A stretch of DNA of 64,000 nt from Limnovirga sp038203525 (GCA_038203525.1 JBBRDW010000002.1:37204-101203), one strand, 5' to 3'; shown: positions 1-9,461, counted from the first letter of the stretch. The notes: generated from the letters alone by a model not told the origin. Numbers and translations are program-made.

Positions 1-1143
1 GGTGTATTGGACGGGATAGCAAGTCTCTATATGCAGGCTTCTAACACATTTTTAAGCAGGCAGCACATGTCAGTAGCAGAACGTAATGCAGCCGTAAATA
101 AATATCTGGAGCAAAGTCATCGGCTCGCCTTAAAAACCGGCTCACTTTCAAAACAATCAGCAACACTGGAACTAATGAGTAGTGCTTACGAACAACAGGA
201 AAATTTTCCACAAGCATTAAATACCTACAAAGAGTCTGTTGCCCTGAAAGACAGGGTTCTAAATGATGAAACAAAACAAACAGCTACGCGGCAAGGCATG
301 CAATATGAGTTTGATAAAAAAGAAGCACTCACTAAGGCTGAAAACGATGTGAAAAAAATCCTTGCTGCAGCAGAAATAAATCAGCAGCAAACAGAAAAGA
401 ATGCCGCTATTTGGGGTGCTGTGATATTAGCAACTGCATCAGTATTCATCTTCATGTTTTATAAAAGAAAACGGGATGCAGAGCAGCAGCAGATAGATGC
501 GGAATTTAAAACAGAAGTTGCCGATACGGAAATGAAGGCGCTTCGCAGCCAGATGAACCCTCATTTTATTTTCAATTCCCTTAACTCTATAAGCGACTAT
601 ATTTTAAAAAATGACATTAAGTCCGCCGACTATTATCTAACCCGGTTTGCCAAAGTCATGCGCATGATTCTGGAGAATTCTGACCAAAAAGAAGTGACAC
701 TTACAGATGATCTAAAAGCCCTTGAATTATATATCCAGCTTGAATCTATGCGCATGAAAAACAAATTCAGCTACGAAATAATTGTGGACGATGACATTAA
801 CCCAGATAATACTATGATACCGCCACTCATTCTACAGCCCTTTGTTGAAAACAGTATTTGGCATGGCATCGCAAATAAAGACGGAACTGGAAAAATATTA
901 ATCCATATAAAAAAGGAAGGTAACTTACTCAACTGCGTTGTAGAAGACAACGGCATTGGGCGGCAACATCAGGCCACCGAAGAACAATTAAACCCAGAGA
1001 AGAAATCGCTTGGAATGAAAATCACAAAAGCACGTATCGATATTATCAATAAAGTTAAAAAATCAAAAGCGGCGATAGAATTATCCGATCTTGCAGAAGG
1101 GCTGCGTGTTGAAGTAAGGCTACCTTTGGAATTAAGTTTTTAA
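1..1143 (+). CDS. LytS/YehU-type sensor histidine kinase with TPR-like N-terminus (5' end outside window)
   Basis: The reading frame is open from base 1, so the N-terminus lies outside the window. What remains is a helical TPR-like region (EQQENFPQALNTYKESVAL), one membrane segment near residues 133-152 followed by a KRKR stop-transfer, a coiled linker, and the His_kinase domain with NPHFIFNSLN holding the phospho-acceptor His. An HATPase domain follows (LQPFVENSIWHG, then VEDNGIG). This is the Bacteroidota pattern of a TPR sensor fused to a LytS-class kinase. Such kinases phosphorylate a LytTR response regulator, and one starts 9 bases after this stop codon, so the two are surely co-transcribed. 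The stimulus is unknown. Confidence 0.93.
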   Translation, partial: GVLDGIASLYMQASNTFLSRQHMSVAERNAAVNKYLEQSHRLALKTGSLSKQSATLELMSSAYEQQENFPQALNTYKESVALKDRVLNDETKQTATRQGMQYEFDKKEALTKAENDVKKILAAAEINQQQTEKNAAIWGAVILATASVFIFMFYKRKRDAEQQQIDAEFKTEVADTEMKALRSQMNPHFIFNSLNSISDYILKNDIKSADYYLTRFAKVMRMILENSDQKEVTLTDDLKALELYIQLESMRMKNKFSYEIIVDDDINPDNTMIPPLILQPFVENSIWHGIANKDGTGKILIHIKKEGNLLNCVVEDNGIGRQHQATEEQLNPEKKSLGMKITKARIDIINKVKKSKAAIELSDLAEGLRVEVRLPLELSF

Positions 1144-1152
1144 AACAGTGAT

Positions 1153-1905
1153 ATGATCCGTACAATTATAGTTGATGATGAAGAGCACTGCATTGACAGA
1201 CTAAGTTGTATGGTGGCAGAGGATTACAGTGATTCCATCCTCCTTATGGATACTGCTAAAACAGTGGAAGAAGGTTTAACAGCGATTAAAAAATTACAGC
1301 CAGATCTTGTTTTTCTCGATGTACACATTCAGGATAAAACCGGGTTCGATCTGTTAAATCAATTAAATCAAATCAACTTTTCCGTAATCTTCACAACTGC
1401 ATACGATAAATATGCAGTGCAGGCTTTCAAATTTAGTGCTATCGATTATCTATTAAAACCTGTAGATCCAGACGACCTTAAACAGGCTGTATATAAACTG
1501 CAAGAAAAAATTGACAAAGATGAAATTGCCCGTAAAATGGAAGTACTTTTTTACAACCTGAAACACACGCAGAACGTAGCAAAACGGATAAGTATTCCAA
1601 CAGTGAATGGTTTTGTTTTTGTTCAGGTAAATGATATCATTCGCTGCCAGAGCGAAATTAATTACACAACAATTTTTTTAACCGATAAACAGAAACTTAC
1701 TGTAGCTAAAACATTAAAGGAATTCGAAGAGTTACTTGGAGACTATAATTTTTTTCGGGTGCATAATTCGCATCTTATCAACCTGGTATTTATTAAGAGT
1801 TACAACAAGGGCAAAGGAGGTTCGGTTACTATGACAGACCATTCAGAAGTAGAAGTCTCTACCCGCAGAAAAGATGAGTTTTTAAAAAAGCTCGCCAGCT
1901 TTTAG
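1153..1905 (+). CDS. LytTR-family response regulator
   Basis: This is a 250-residue protein with an N-terminal receiver domain (acidic pocket VDDEE, phospho-acceptor Asp56 in VFLDVH, conserved Lys102 in LLKPVDP) and a C-terminal LytTR DNA-binding domain (ISIPTVNGFVFV, FFRVHNSHLINL, VEVSTRRKDEFLKKL). LytTR regulators bind short direct repeats upstream of targets. It follows the partner kinase by 9 bases and is the last gene of that operon. No obvious target promoter was identified in the window. Confidence 0.94.
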   Translation: MIRTIIVDDEEHCIDRLSCMVAEDYSDSILLMDTAKTVEEGLTAIKKLQPDLVFLDVHIQDKTGFDLLNQLNQINFSVIFTTAYDKYAVQAFKFSAIDYLLKPVDPDDLKQAVYKLQEKIDKDEIARKMEVLFYNLKHTQNVAKRISIPTVNGFVFVQVNDIIRCQSEINYTTIFLTDKQKLTVAKTLKEFEELLGDYNFFRVHNSHLINLVFIKSYNKGKGGSVTMTDHSEVEVSTRRKDEFLKKLASF

Positions 1906-1976
1906 TTACAAATATTTTATTGCTTTATTCGAATATGCTGGCTGCCACGCATTTAATGACGCTTATCATTCCAACC

Positions 1977-2035
1977 GCACAAGAGTGCGAGGCAACCCAA
2001 GCCCAATAGGATTACTATAAGTCAGGCTCATAAAA
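1977..2035 (+). repeat. Bracket repeat, degenerate copy
   Basis: The head reads GCACAAGAGTGCGAGGCAA, with two changes from consensus, and the tail reads CAGGCTCA. It lies between the convergent response regulator and GreA-like genes, with the tail facing the latter's stop codon. Confidence 0.75.
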
Positions 2036-2095
2036 TTCCTCAGAAAAAGCCGGTACCTGCATCTTCACCCATAGGATTATGGCACAGGTTGTGGG

Positions 2096-2548
2096 TCAAT
2101 ATAATTCTTCAATCAAATATTGCATTTCATTAAATTTAAAGGTATCGCCTTTTGACAGCCCCTGCATCGCTTTATAGATGGGCGCCCTGGCAGAGATGCC
2201 TATAACCGTCGCCCCATCTATTACAAATTTTTCGGTAGCAATGGCTATATAAAACAGGAACTCATTTGTTATCACAAGGGCACCCGGCTGTACTGTTGAA
2301 TATTCGGCGGAGGGGTCTAAAGATTTCAAATAATTAAGGTCAGTTGCGGAAAAGGCCAGTTCATTTTCATAGATGATCAGCAATTCTGTTTTACCCGTAT
2401 TGCGATCTTCACTCTGACTGGCAGAAAAGGATTTATTATTGATATCCAATTTCATCGACGTTACCCGGCTATCAAAATTTTCAACCTGTTCTTCCTGTTT
2501 TTGTATGCATATATTTAATATGTCCTGTTTGCTAATTTTCTGTTTCAT
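2096..2548 (-). CDS. GreA/GreB C-terminal-domain-like protein
   Basis: This is a 150-residue soluble protein. The N-terminal third is a charged helix (KQDILNICIQKQEEQVENF). The C-terminal part, from about residue 85, resembles the FKBP-like C-terminal domain of GreA/GreB, with ITNEFLFYIAIATEKF then ISARAPIYKAMQGLSKGDTFKFN matching the 'SPIGKALLGKKVGD' region. Bacteroidota carry several such stand-alone proteins, some misannotated as 3-oxoacyl-ACP synthase. A role at RNA polymerase is an inference from the fold. It is monocistronic, transcribed toward the two-component operon. The domain assignment is by motif only. Confidence 0.6.
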   Translation of the reverse strand: MKQKISKQDILNICIQKQEEQVENFDSRVTSMKLDINNKSFSASQSEDRNTGKTELLIIYENELAFSATDLNYLKSLDPSAEYSTVQPGALVITNEFLFYIAIATEKFVIDGATVIGISARAPIYKAMQGLSKGDTFKFNEMQYLIEELY

Positions 2549-2998
2549 AATTTCTATAAATAATTTTTATTCAAAATGATATCGTTTGTCGCTGGTACCT
2601 GAACCTTCAGCCAATAAAACGCCAACGGAATGAAGATAGTCTTTTTAAGGCCAAGTAAGCTGCCTTTATTTGCTCCATGGCCTTAGCTATTTGGGTCAGG
2701 TTTTGTGTGTTGGCGTACAAATGCTTTCTTGTTTTCAATTACTGCCACACAAGATTTGAAAATTTACAGGCTTTTGCATTGCGCTAAAATAATGTAGAGG
2801 TTTGTTGCTGCCCTCATTCGTGTTCCCAAGACTGAGGCCAAAGTTCAGTATGATTACCAAGAGCACAAGAGTGCGACGCAACAAAAGTTAAATAGAATTA
2901 CCAATTGCCCGGCACATAATATTACAAAAACCCATTAATTTCGTTGCTCTTAATTTTATTGCTAACAAATATATTCTTGTCATCAAAATTTACAGATT
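2549..2998. other. Intergenic region between divergent genes
   Basis: This 450-base stretch separates the GreA-like gene (-) and the M20 peptidase (+). It must hold both promoters and contains one bracket repeat (2863-2920). No further ORF or RNA gene was recognised. Confidence 0.6.
2863..2920 (+). repeat. Bracket repeat, class I
   Basis: The head is GCACAAGAGTGCGACGCAA and the tail TGCCCGGCACA. The tail points to the M20 peptidase start. With the inverted copy at 4442-4500 it brackets that single gene. Confidence 0.85.
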
Positions 2999-4375
2999 AT
3001 GCAGGCTTGGAAAGATTATCAGCAGCAGCACAAAGACCGCTTTTTAAATGAACTGCTCGAACTGTTGCGTATACCCAGCGTAAGTGCACGCAGCGAACAT
3101 AAAGAAGATATGCAGCATTGCGCCGAAATGGTAAAAAAACGCCTGCTTGAAGCAGGTGCAGATACCGTTGAAATTTATGCCACACCAGGCCACCCGGTGG
3201 TGTATGGCGAAAAAATGATCGATGCTGCCAAACCCACCGTTTTGGTATATGGCCACTACGATGTGCAGCCCGCCGATCCGCTGGAACTGTGGCACAGTGC
3301 GCCTTTTGAGCCGACAATAAAAGATGGAAAAATTTTTGCCCGTGGTGCCTGCGATGATAAAGGTCAGTTTTATATGCACGTAAAAGCTTTGGAAACACTG
3401 GTGCAAACCAACTCTCTTCCGGTAAATATCAAGTTCATTATTGAAGGCGAAGAAGAAATTGGTTCTGCAAATCTTGGCGATTTTGTTAAAGCGAATAAGC
3501 AGCTTTTAAAAGCAGATGTAATATTGATAAGCGATACCGCCATGCTAAGTATGGATACACCAAGTATAGACGTAGGCGTTCGCGGCTTAAGCTATATTGA
3601 AGTGGAAGTTACCGGCCCCAACCGCGACCTGCACAGCGGGGTGTATGGTGGCGCAGTAGCCAACCCAATAACCATTCTTGCGCACATGATCACCAGTTTG
3701 CACGACGAAAATAACCATATCACCATACCCAATTTTTACAACGATGTAGTTGAGGCAACCCCTGCAGAAAGAGCGGAACTGGCAAAAGCTCCTTATAACG
3801 AGGCGGAATACAAAGAAGAGTTAGGCGTTACCCAACTCTGGGGCGAAAAGGGTTACAGCACAAGCGAACGCACCGGCATTCGTCCTACACTCGAAGTGAA
3901 CGGCATTTGGGGCGGCTATACCGGCGAAGGTTCTAAAACCGTGCTTCCATCAAAAGCACATGCGAAAATTAGTTGCCGGTTGGTACCCAATCAAAAACAC
4001 GAAAAAATGACAGAGCTTATCATCAGTCATCTTAAGAAAATAGCGCCGTCTTATGTTACCGTAAAGGCAGAACCGCATCATGGCGGCGATCCCTATATGA
4101 CGCCGGTTGACAGCATCGAATACCGCGCCGCAGCCAAAGCAATTGAAACCTCTTTTGGCAAATCGCCCATTCCAGTTCGCGGTGGAGGAAGCATCCCGAT
4201 TACCGCTTTATTCGAAGCAGAACTGGGCTGCAAAGTGGTATTTCTCGGCTTTGGTTTAGACAGCGATAACCTGCACAGCCCCAACGAGAAATACGACCTT
4301 GTTAATTTCTATAAAGGCATAGAAACAATCCCCTATTTTCATGAGTATTATGCAGAGATGAAAAGTGGTTTGTAG
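2999..4375 (+). CDS. M20 family dipeptidase
   Basis: A 458-residue cytosolic metallopeptidase of the M20A dipeptidase/carnosinase type. The di-zinc ligands are visible: His86 and catalytic Asp88 in YGHYDVQ, Asp120 in GACDDKG, Glu151/Glu152 in EGEEEIGS, and a late His in DNLHSPNEK. The middle carries the dimerisation lid (GPNRDLHSGVYGG). It probably hydrolyses dipeptides or acylated amino acids; the exact substrate cannot be read from sequence. The ATG at 2999 agrees with the family N-terminus (FLNELLELLRIPSVSA). It is flanked by inverted bracket repeats and followed by a terminator hairpin. Confidence 0.93.
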   Translation: MQAWKDYQQQHKDRFLNELLELLRIPSVSARSEHKEDMQHCAEMVKKRLLEAGADTVEIYATPGHPVVYGEKMIDAAKPTVLVYGHYDVQPADPLELWHSAPFEPTIKDGKIFARGACDDKGQFYMHVKALETLVQTNSLPVNIKFIIEGEEEIGSANLGDFVKANKQLLKADVILISDTAMLSMDTPSIDVGVRGLSYIEVEVTGPNRDLHSGVYGGAVANPITILAHMITSLHDENNHITIPNFYNDVVEATPAERAELAKAPYNEAEYKEELGVTQLWGEKGYSTSERTGIRPTLEVNGIWGGYTGEGSKTVLPSKAHAKISCRLVPNQKHEKMTELIISHLKKIAPSYVTVKAEPHHGGDPYMTPVDSIEYRAAAKAIETSFGKSPIPVRGGGSIPITALFEAELGCKVVFLGFGLDSDNLHSPNEKYDLVNFYKGIETIPYFHEYYAEMKSGL

Positions 4376-4414
4376 TAAAAGATTACCATTAGGTAGAGTT
4401 TCTAAATTATGTTT

Positions 4415-4449
4415 ATGCAGATCAATAAAACGATCTGCATATTTTTTTG
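4415..4449 (+). terminator. Rho-independent terminator after M20 peptidase
   Basis: A perfect 9-bp stem (ATGCAGATC / GATCTGCAT) with an 8-base loop is followed at once by ATTTTTTT. The T-run is shared with the tail of the next bracket repeat. Confidence 0.85.
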
Positions 4450-4500
4450 GGCCAGGCTGTAGTAATTCTTTTAATCGTTCCTTGCGTCGCACACTTATAC
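4442..4500 (-). repeat. Bracket repeat, class II
   Basis: Read on the minus strand: head GTATAAGTGTGCGACGCAA, middle GGAACGATTAA, tail GCCTGGCCC plus an A-run. The tail merges with the terminator of the M20 gene. Confidence 0.88.
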
Positions 4501-4616
4501 TTCAAGAACCTATAATGAGCAGTCAACAGCCGCCAGCTCGTTTAAATAAATATTCCTCGTCAATTTTAAGAGCATAGTTATTATTTTTGATTGCCGCATC
4601 TAATACAGGCAAACCC

Positions 4617-5114
4617 ATGGATAAAAAAAGATACGTACTAAGCAGCGAAGTGGCAGAACAGAAAATACACCGCCTTGCCCTGGAAGTAGCAGAGCACCTG
4701 AGCGGCGATCAAGCACCGCTTATCCTGATAGGTATAAGAAACAGCGGTACAGTAGTTGCCGACAAAGTGGGCGCATACCTGCGGCCATACATCAGCGCAC
4801 CAATGGAAATTATTTCCGTATCGTTTGATAAACAGATGCCCAAAGAAATTACCCTAAGCCGGGAAATTGATTTTACCGATAAAAATGTACTGGTCATTGA
4901 TGATGTATGCAATAGTGGTAAAACGCTTTTATACGCATTGAAACCACTGCTCAATTTTTATCCGCACCGCATACAAACACTGGTGCTTATTGAAAGAATG
5001 CACAAGTTGTTTCCCATAAAGCCTGACTATGTTGGTTTATCTCTGGCAACTACCATGGACGATCATATTCAGGTAGAGGTAACCGATAATGAAATTACAG
5101 GAGCTTTTGTCTAA
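4617..5114 (+). CDS. PyrR-like type I phosphoribosyltransferase
   Basis: The 165-residue protein has the PRPP-binding signature VLVIDDVCNSGKT at residues 91-103 and a preceding LILIGIRNSGTVVA loop as in PyrR. The C-terminal IKPDYVGLSLATTMDDHIQVEV resembles PyrR's 'PIRADFVGKNVPTS' strand. It may act as a nucleobase phosphoribosyltransferase, a regulator, or both. ATG 4617 is preferred over an upstream in-frame TTG because homology begins there. It stands alone between a bracket repeat and a lipoprotein gene. Confidence 0.8.
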   Translation: MDKKRYVLSSEVAEQKIHRLALEVAEHLSGDQAPLILIGIRNSGTVVADKVGAYLRPYISAPMEIISVSFDKQMPKEITLSREIDFTDKNVLVIDDVCNSGKTLLYALKPLLNFYPHRIQTLVLIERMHKLFPIKPDYVGLSLATTMDDHIQVEVTDNEITGAFV

Positions 5115-5322
5115 TAACCGCTGTTGATATCGCCTGTTCAAAACTATCCCCAAACATCGAAGTATTCGGCCAAAGCATGGGCAGCGCAAGGTGCAAATGG
5201 TAACAGGCAAAATGAATAAAGCGGGGTCAATAATTTTTTGGGATACCTCTGAAAAAAAATTACCGGCCAGCTGTAAAAAATAAATACTTTGATTCTTCTT
5301 GATTGCTAAACATAATTTATCC

Positions 5323-6111
5323 ATGCCAAAACATTTTTTTTATCTTCTTTTATTAATCCTTTATAGTTGCAGCAACGGAGGCTTAATAGAAACCGGACGC
5401 ATGCAGGGCGCATACAATATGCTGTCACAATCTTTTAACAGTATTTCACTCGATACAACTTATACCAACCGTACCCAGCTTAAAATTTATGCAGATGATT
5501 ATATGATGTACCTGCGCATTAATTTGGCAAACAGTGTTTCTGCTTTTGGCATTGGCACTTATAAATTTGATTCGGGCAAGCTCAAAGAAAATATTATTTA
5601 CAGCACTGCCGGTGAAATGGAAATCCCTGGTTCTACTTTGGATAGCTTTAATATAACGGGGAACAATAAGGGATACGAGCAGGTAATAGCACAAATAATG
5701 TCAGATAAAGGATTATTGCGTGTTACCGAAGTGTATGAATCTCTTGGTAAACCAGCGGCCTCGCCTTTAGATGGCGCCTGGAAGAACACCGCGAACTATA
5801 CCATTAATGGAAACGATACCACAAAGCTGAACGATAGACTTTACAAAATATTTTACGCCGGCCATTGGGGCACAGGGCTTTTCGGTATTGACTCTCTTCA
5901 AAGAGGCAATACAAACATCGCGTATGGAACCTTCGAAATGGACGGCAATAATAAAATAAAAGAAACAGTTATAACCGCCACCAGCGCAGCTTTACGCGGA
6001 CAGGCATTTGAAGGTGATATTGAAATAAAAGGCACCAACGAATTCAAACAAACTATTACAATGCCAACAGGAGTTAAATATGTTGAGGTGTACCAGCGGC
6101 TAAAGAAATAA
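5323..6111 (+). CDS. Lipoprotein with lipocalin-like repeats, function unknown
   Basis: The ATG at 5323 gives a lipoprotein signal peptide (MPKHFFYLLLLILYSCSNGG) with lipobox LYSC, so the mature protein is probably anchored to the outer or inner membrane. The body is beta-rich and the C-terminal half (from GAWKNTANYTING to KYVEVYQRLKK) resembles the small lipocalin-like domains of Bacteroidota exported proteins. No catalytic motif is visible. It is the last gene before a bracket repeat that starts the phosphoglucomutase module. Confidence 0.65.
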   Translation: MPKHFFYLLLLILYSCSNGGLIETGRMQGAYNMLSQSFNSISLDTTYTNRTQLKIYADDYMMYLRINLANSVSAFGIGTYKFDSGKLKENIIYSTAGEMEIPGSTLDSFNITGNNKGYEQVIAQIMSDKGLLRVTEVYESLGKPAASPLDGAWKNTANYTINGNDTTKLNDRLYKIFYAGHWGTGLFGIDSLQRGNTNIAYGTFEMDGNNKIKETVITATSAALRGQAFEGDIEIKGTNEFKQTITMPTGVKYVEVYQRLKK

Positions 6112-6446
6112 TTATTGAACCAGATTCTTCTTTTGCGATAGGTACAGTTATTCATGAACAGTATTAAGCCCAGTAAACCGAAGGTGTTGAAGCACAGCTT
6201 TACACTGAGTTTTTTCACAGATTATACAGAGAAACTCCTTGAAAGCCTGTGCCTAACTCTATGCCCCTTTGGTTGTGTATTTTAGTCAATATATTTTCCG
6301 AAAGCATAAGAGTGCGACCGCCGTCTTGGGCGGGGCAAGCTGCAAGATACGATGCCATGAAAACCAGTGGCTGGGTCCATAATAATTTCCAATGTTTAAA
6401 TCATGAATATTGCTTAAACTTGCCATCCAATTAAAATGCTTACAAT
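6112..6446. other. Intergenic region
   Basis: The 335-base gap holds one variant bracket repeat (6304-6388) and otherwise shows no ORF with recognisable content or RNA gene. Confidence 0.5.
6304..6388 (+). repeat. Bracket repeat, class III, with CCGCC-palindrome insertion
   Basis: The head GCATAAGAGTGCGA is interrupted by CCGCCGTCTTGGGCGG, then continues GCAAGATACGATGCCATGA to the tail GGCTGGGTCCA. The tail faces the phosphoglucomutase start. It is one of three copies carrying a GC-rich palindrome at this point. Confidence 0.8.
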
Positions 6447-8174
6447 ATGGACGCTGCAATCGAAACACAGGTAAATACCTGGCTCAACGGAAATTACGAC
6501 CAGGATACTAAAAATGAAATTTTACGTCTTCAGAAAGACAGTCCGGATGAACTTGCTGAAAGTTTTTACCGAACGCTTGAATTTGGTACCGGCGGTATTC
6601 GCGGGCTAATGGGCGCAGGCCCAAACCGTATGAATAAATATACCATTGGCGTGGCTACACAGGGCTTTGCCAATTACCTGAACAAAACTTTTCCCAGTGC
6701 TGAAATAAAGATGGCGATTGCACACGACTGCCGAAACAACAGCCGCTTTTTTGCTGAAACAACTGCCAATGTTTTCGCGGCAAATGGCATAAAAGTTTTT
6801 TTATTCGATGCGCTGCGACCCACGCCGGAACTGAGTTTCGCCATCCGTCACCTTGGCTGTAATGGTGGTGTAGTTTGTACGGCATCGCACAATCCCAAGG
6901 AATACAATGGTTATAAAGCCTACTGGAATGATGGCGGACAATTAGTGCCACCTCACGATAAAAATGTGATACGCGAAGTGGAAGCTGTTGCTACTGTTGA
7001 CGATGTAAAATGGAGCGGCGGTGAAGCCAACATTACCATTATTGGCAAAGAAGTAGACGCGGAATATATAAAGATGGTAAAGAGCCTGAGCGTTTACCCC
7101 GAAGTAATTGCCAAACAACACGATCTTAAAATTGTATATACTTCTATACATGGCAGCGGTATTATGCTGGTGCCGCAGGTGCTGGAAACATTTGGCTTTA
7201 CCAATGTTACCATCGTTGAGGAGCAGGCAAAACCTGATGGTAATTTTACAACTGTTGTTTATCCCAATCCTGAAGAAGCTGAGGCAATGAGTATTGGCCT
7301 TAAAAAGTCGAAAGAAATTGATGCCGATATTTTGCTCGGTACCGATCCCGATGCCGACCGTGTAGGTATTGCCATTAAAAATAATAAAGGCGAATGGGTG
7401 CTCATGAACGGCAACCAAACCGCTGTGCTCGCATTCACTTATATGATAGAAGCCCGCAAGGCAAAGGGTTTGGCGCAGCCAAACGATATGGTGGTAAAGA
7501 CAATTGTTACCACCGATATGATCAATGAAGTTGCCAAACAAAACAACGTTGCCTGCTACGATGTACTTACCGGTTTTAAATGGATTGCAGAGTTGATCAA
7601 AGAAAAAGAAGGCAAAGAAAATTATGTAATTGGCGGGGAAGAAAGTTTTGGTATGATGATTGGCGACCAGGTGCGTGATAAAGATGCGGTAAGTGCTGTT
7701 GCCTTCTTAAGCGAAATGGCGGCGTTCGAAAAGAACAACAACAAACTGTTGTATGATAAACTGATCGAGCTTTATATTCAGTATGGTTTTTATCTCGAGC
7801 ATTTGATAAGCATTACCAAGAAAGGCATGCGCGGACAGGAAGAAATTGCTGAGATGATGCAGAGCTACCGCAACAATCCACCATCGGTTATCAATGGTGT
7901 AAAATTAACGCAGTTGCTGGATTACCAGCTACAGGTTGGCAAGAATATACAGAGCGGCGAAACCTGGGATATTAGTTTGCCAAAGAGCAACGTACTCCAG
8001 TTCTTACTCGAAGACGGCACAAAAATTTCTGCACGCCCAAGCGGTACTGAACCAAAAATAAAATTCTATTTCAGCGTGAACACAAAGCTTGCCAGCAAAG
8101 AGGCTTACGATGCAACACATGCCACACTCATGGCGAGAATAAGTGGAATTATTGAGGATATGAAATTGAAATAG
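6447..8174 (+). CDS. Phosphoglucomutase/phosphomannomutase (alpha-D-phosphohexomutase)
   Basis: A 575-residue cytosolic enzyme interconverting hexose 1- and 6-phosphates. All four family signatures are present: substrate loop FGTGGIRG (46-53), catalytic phosphoserine Ser147 in TASHNPKEYNGYK, Mg-binding Asp300/302/304 in GTDPDADR, and the phosphate-binding loop ARPSGTEPKIKFY near the C-terminus. GGEESFG, the sugar-specificity motif, is also intact. Length matches the PgcA/PGM2-like subgroup. Single-gene transcription unit with its own terminator, bracketed by repeats. Confidence 0.96.
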   Translation: MDAAIETQVNTWLNGNYDQDTKNEILRLQKDSPDELAESFYRTLEFGTGGIRGLMGAGPNRMNKYTIGVATQGFANYLNKTFPSAEIKMAIAHDCRNNSRFFAETTANVFAANGIKVFLFDALRPTPELSFAIRHLGCNGGVVCTASHNPKEYNGYKAYWNDGGQLVPPHDKNVIREVEAVATVDDVKWSGGEANITIIGKEVDAEYIKMVKSLSVYPEVIAKQHDLKIVYTSIHGSGIMLVPQVLETFGFTNVTIVEEQAKPDGNFTTVVYPNPEEAEAMSIGLKKSKEIDADILLGTDPDADRVGIAIKNNKGEWVLMNGNQTAVLAFTYMIEARKAKGLAQPNDMVVKTIVTTDMINEVAKQNNVACYDVLTGFKWIAELIKEKEGKENYVIGGEESFGMMIGDQVRDKDAVSAVAFLSEMAAFEKNNNKLLYDKLIELYIQYGFYLEHLISITKKGMRGQEEIAEMMQSYRNNPPSVINGVKLTQLLDYQLQVGKNIQSGETWDISLPKSNVLQFLLEDGTKISARPSGTEPKIKFYFSVNTKLASKEAYDATHATLMARISGIIEDMKLK

Positions 8175-8232
8175 TGAATATTGAATCGTGAATATTGAAT
8201 CGTGAATCGTGAATCGTGAATCGTGAATCGTG
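8174..8232. repeat. Short tandem repeat (GTGAATC)n
   Basis: Starting at the stop codon of the phosphoglucomutase gene, two 14-base units (GTGAATATTGAATC) are followed by about four 7-base units (GTGAATC). This is a likely length-variable tract in the 3' untranslated region. Confidence 0.9.
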
Positions 8233-8255
8233 GATGATGATTAAGAGACCTTTAT

Positions 8256-8297
8256 AAAAAAATGCTGCTGATATTTTTTCAGCAGCATTTTTATTTT
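8256..8297 (+). terminator. Terminator after phosphoglucomutase
   Basis: The stem ATGCTGCTG / CAGCAGCAT with an AT-rich loop is flanked by an A-run before and TTTTTATTTT after, so it can work in both directions. It may also serve the convergent peptidase gene. Confidence 0.88.
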
Positions 8298-8308
8298 ATT
8301 CGTTATAA

Positions 8309-8365
8309 TTTTTTGACACTGGCACTTAATCCATGGGGCATTAACGTTGCGTAACACACTTGTGC
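8309..8365 (-). repeat. Bracket repeat, degenerate class III
   Basis: On the minus strand: GCACAAGTGTGTTACGCAACG, then AATGCCCCAT, then GCCAGTGTC and an A-run. Spacing of head and tail is preserved although the sequence has drifted. It closes the bracket of the phosphoglucomutase gene. Confidence 0.65.
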
Positions 8366-8372
8366 TGTCGCA

Positions 8373-9239
8373 TCAGTTAAGTTGCGGATCATTAAAAGTA
8401 TCGCCCTGGTTAACGTCTCCTGTCGTATAACCTTTTTTAAACCAGTAAATTCTTTGTGCGGAAGTTCCGTGTGTAAATGCATCCGGTACTACATATCCCT
8501 GCGATTGCTTTTGCAGCCTGTCGTCGCCAATAGCATTTGCTGCATTCAAAGCTTCTTCAATATCCCCTTCCTGTATAATAGATGCATTAAACTTCGGGTC
8601 TTTTTTTTGCTGTTCGTAGTGCGCCCATATGCCAGCAAAAAAATCAGCCTGTAATTCCAGCTTAACAGATAATTTATTCATTTCCTTTTCACTCAGGTTT
8701 CCGCGTTGCTTATCTACCTGGTTGGTTATACCCAGCAAATGCTGCACATGATGCCCCACTTCATGCGCAACAACATAAGCCTGTGCAAAATCTCCTGTAG
8801 CATTAAACCGGTCTTTCATTTCCTGAAAAAAAGAAACATCAATATATACTTTTGAATCTGCCGGACAGTAAAATGGTCCTGTTGCTTCGCTTGCAAAGCC
8901 GCAGCCAGATTGGGTTCCCTGTGAAAAAATTACCAGCGTAGGGTCGCTATATTGTTTGTGCATATCGTTAAACAGCTTGCTCCATATATCTTCCGTATCA
9001 GCAAGCACAACCGCCACAAATTTCCCCGACTCATCATTTACTATATTGGTACCCGTTGTTTGTTCAGTTGCATTAGCAGACGGATCAATATTTAGAACCT
9101 GGCTTGGGTCGCCACCTAACAAATATATAATCCCCGCTATTATCAATCCGCCTATTCCGCCGCCGGTAGCAAGCGTTCTGCCACTCATACCCCTGCGGTC
9201 TTCAATATTAGAACTCTCTCTTCTTCCCTGCCAAAGCAT
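8373..9239 (-). CDS. YpfJ/KPN_02809-family neutral zinc metallopeptidase
   Basis: A 288-residue protein with one N-terminal membrane segment (residues 24-42) and a long extracytoplasmic domain. The zinc motif HEVGHHVQ begins at His159 and a later ELQADFFAG supplies the third ligand. The family start MLWQGRRESSNIEDRRG is exactly conserved, which confirms the start codon. FDPxxVxxG-type C-terminal region DAFTHGTSAQRIYWFKKG is also typical. The family is widespread and its substrate is not established. Transcribed alone, convergent to phosphoglucomutase. Confidence 0.92.
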   Translation of the reverse strand: MLWQGRRESSNIEDRRGMSGRTLATGGGIGGLIIAGIIYLLGGDPSQVLNIDPSANATEQTTGTNIVNDESGKFVAVVLADTEDIWSKLFNDMHKQYSDPTLVIFSQGTQSGCGFASEATGPFYCPADSKVYIDVSFFQEMKDRFNATGDFAQAYVVAHEVGHHVQHLLGITNQVDKQRGNLSEKEMNKLSVKLELQADFFAGIWAHYEQQKKDPKFNASIIQEGDIEEALNAANAIGDDRLQKQSQGYVVPDAFTHGTSAQRIYWFKKGYTTGDVNQGDTFNDPQLN

Positions 9240-9461
9240 AATATATGTTTTAATTTTTTAACACAAAAACGAAGCCAGAGAAAAATACTATTCGCAATAT
9301 CCTCGATATACATCAGAACATCATAATTTAACGGACATAAATGAGTTGTAAAAGAAAATATTTAACCAAACCAACTTAACGTGAGGAAATTTTGCTACAC
9401 ACTTAATCTCGGCACTTACATAAAATTGCAGCGTAGTGCAATGGAATAGTTTCAATACAAT

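Noticed and set aside
2999..3406. Antisense ORFs of 120-133 codons over the M20 gene, and similar long opposite-strand frames over ppdK, phosphoglucomutase and others
   Set aside because: They overlap strongly conserved genes, lack recognisable domains and are by-products of codon use on the other strand.
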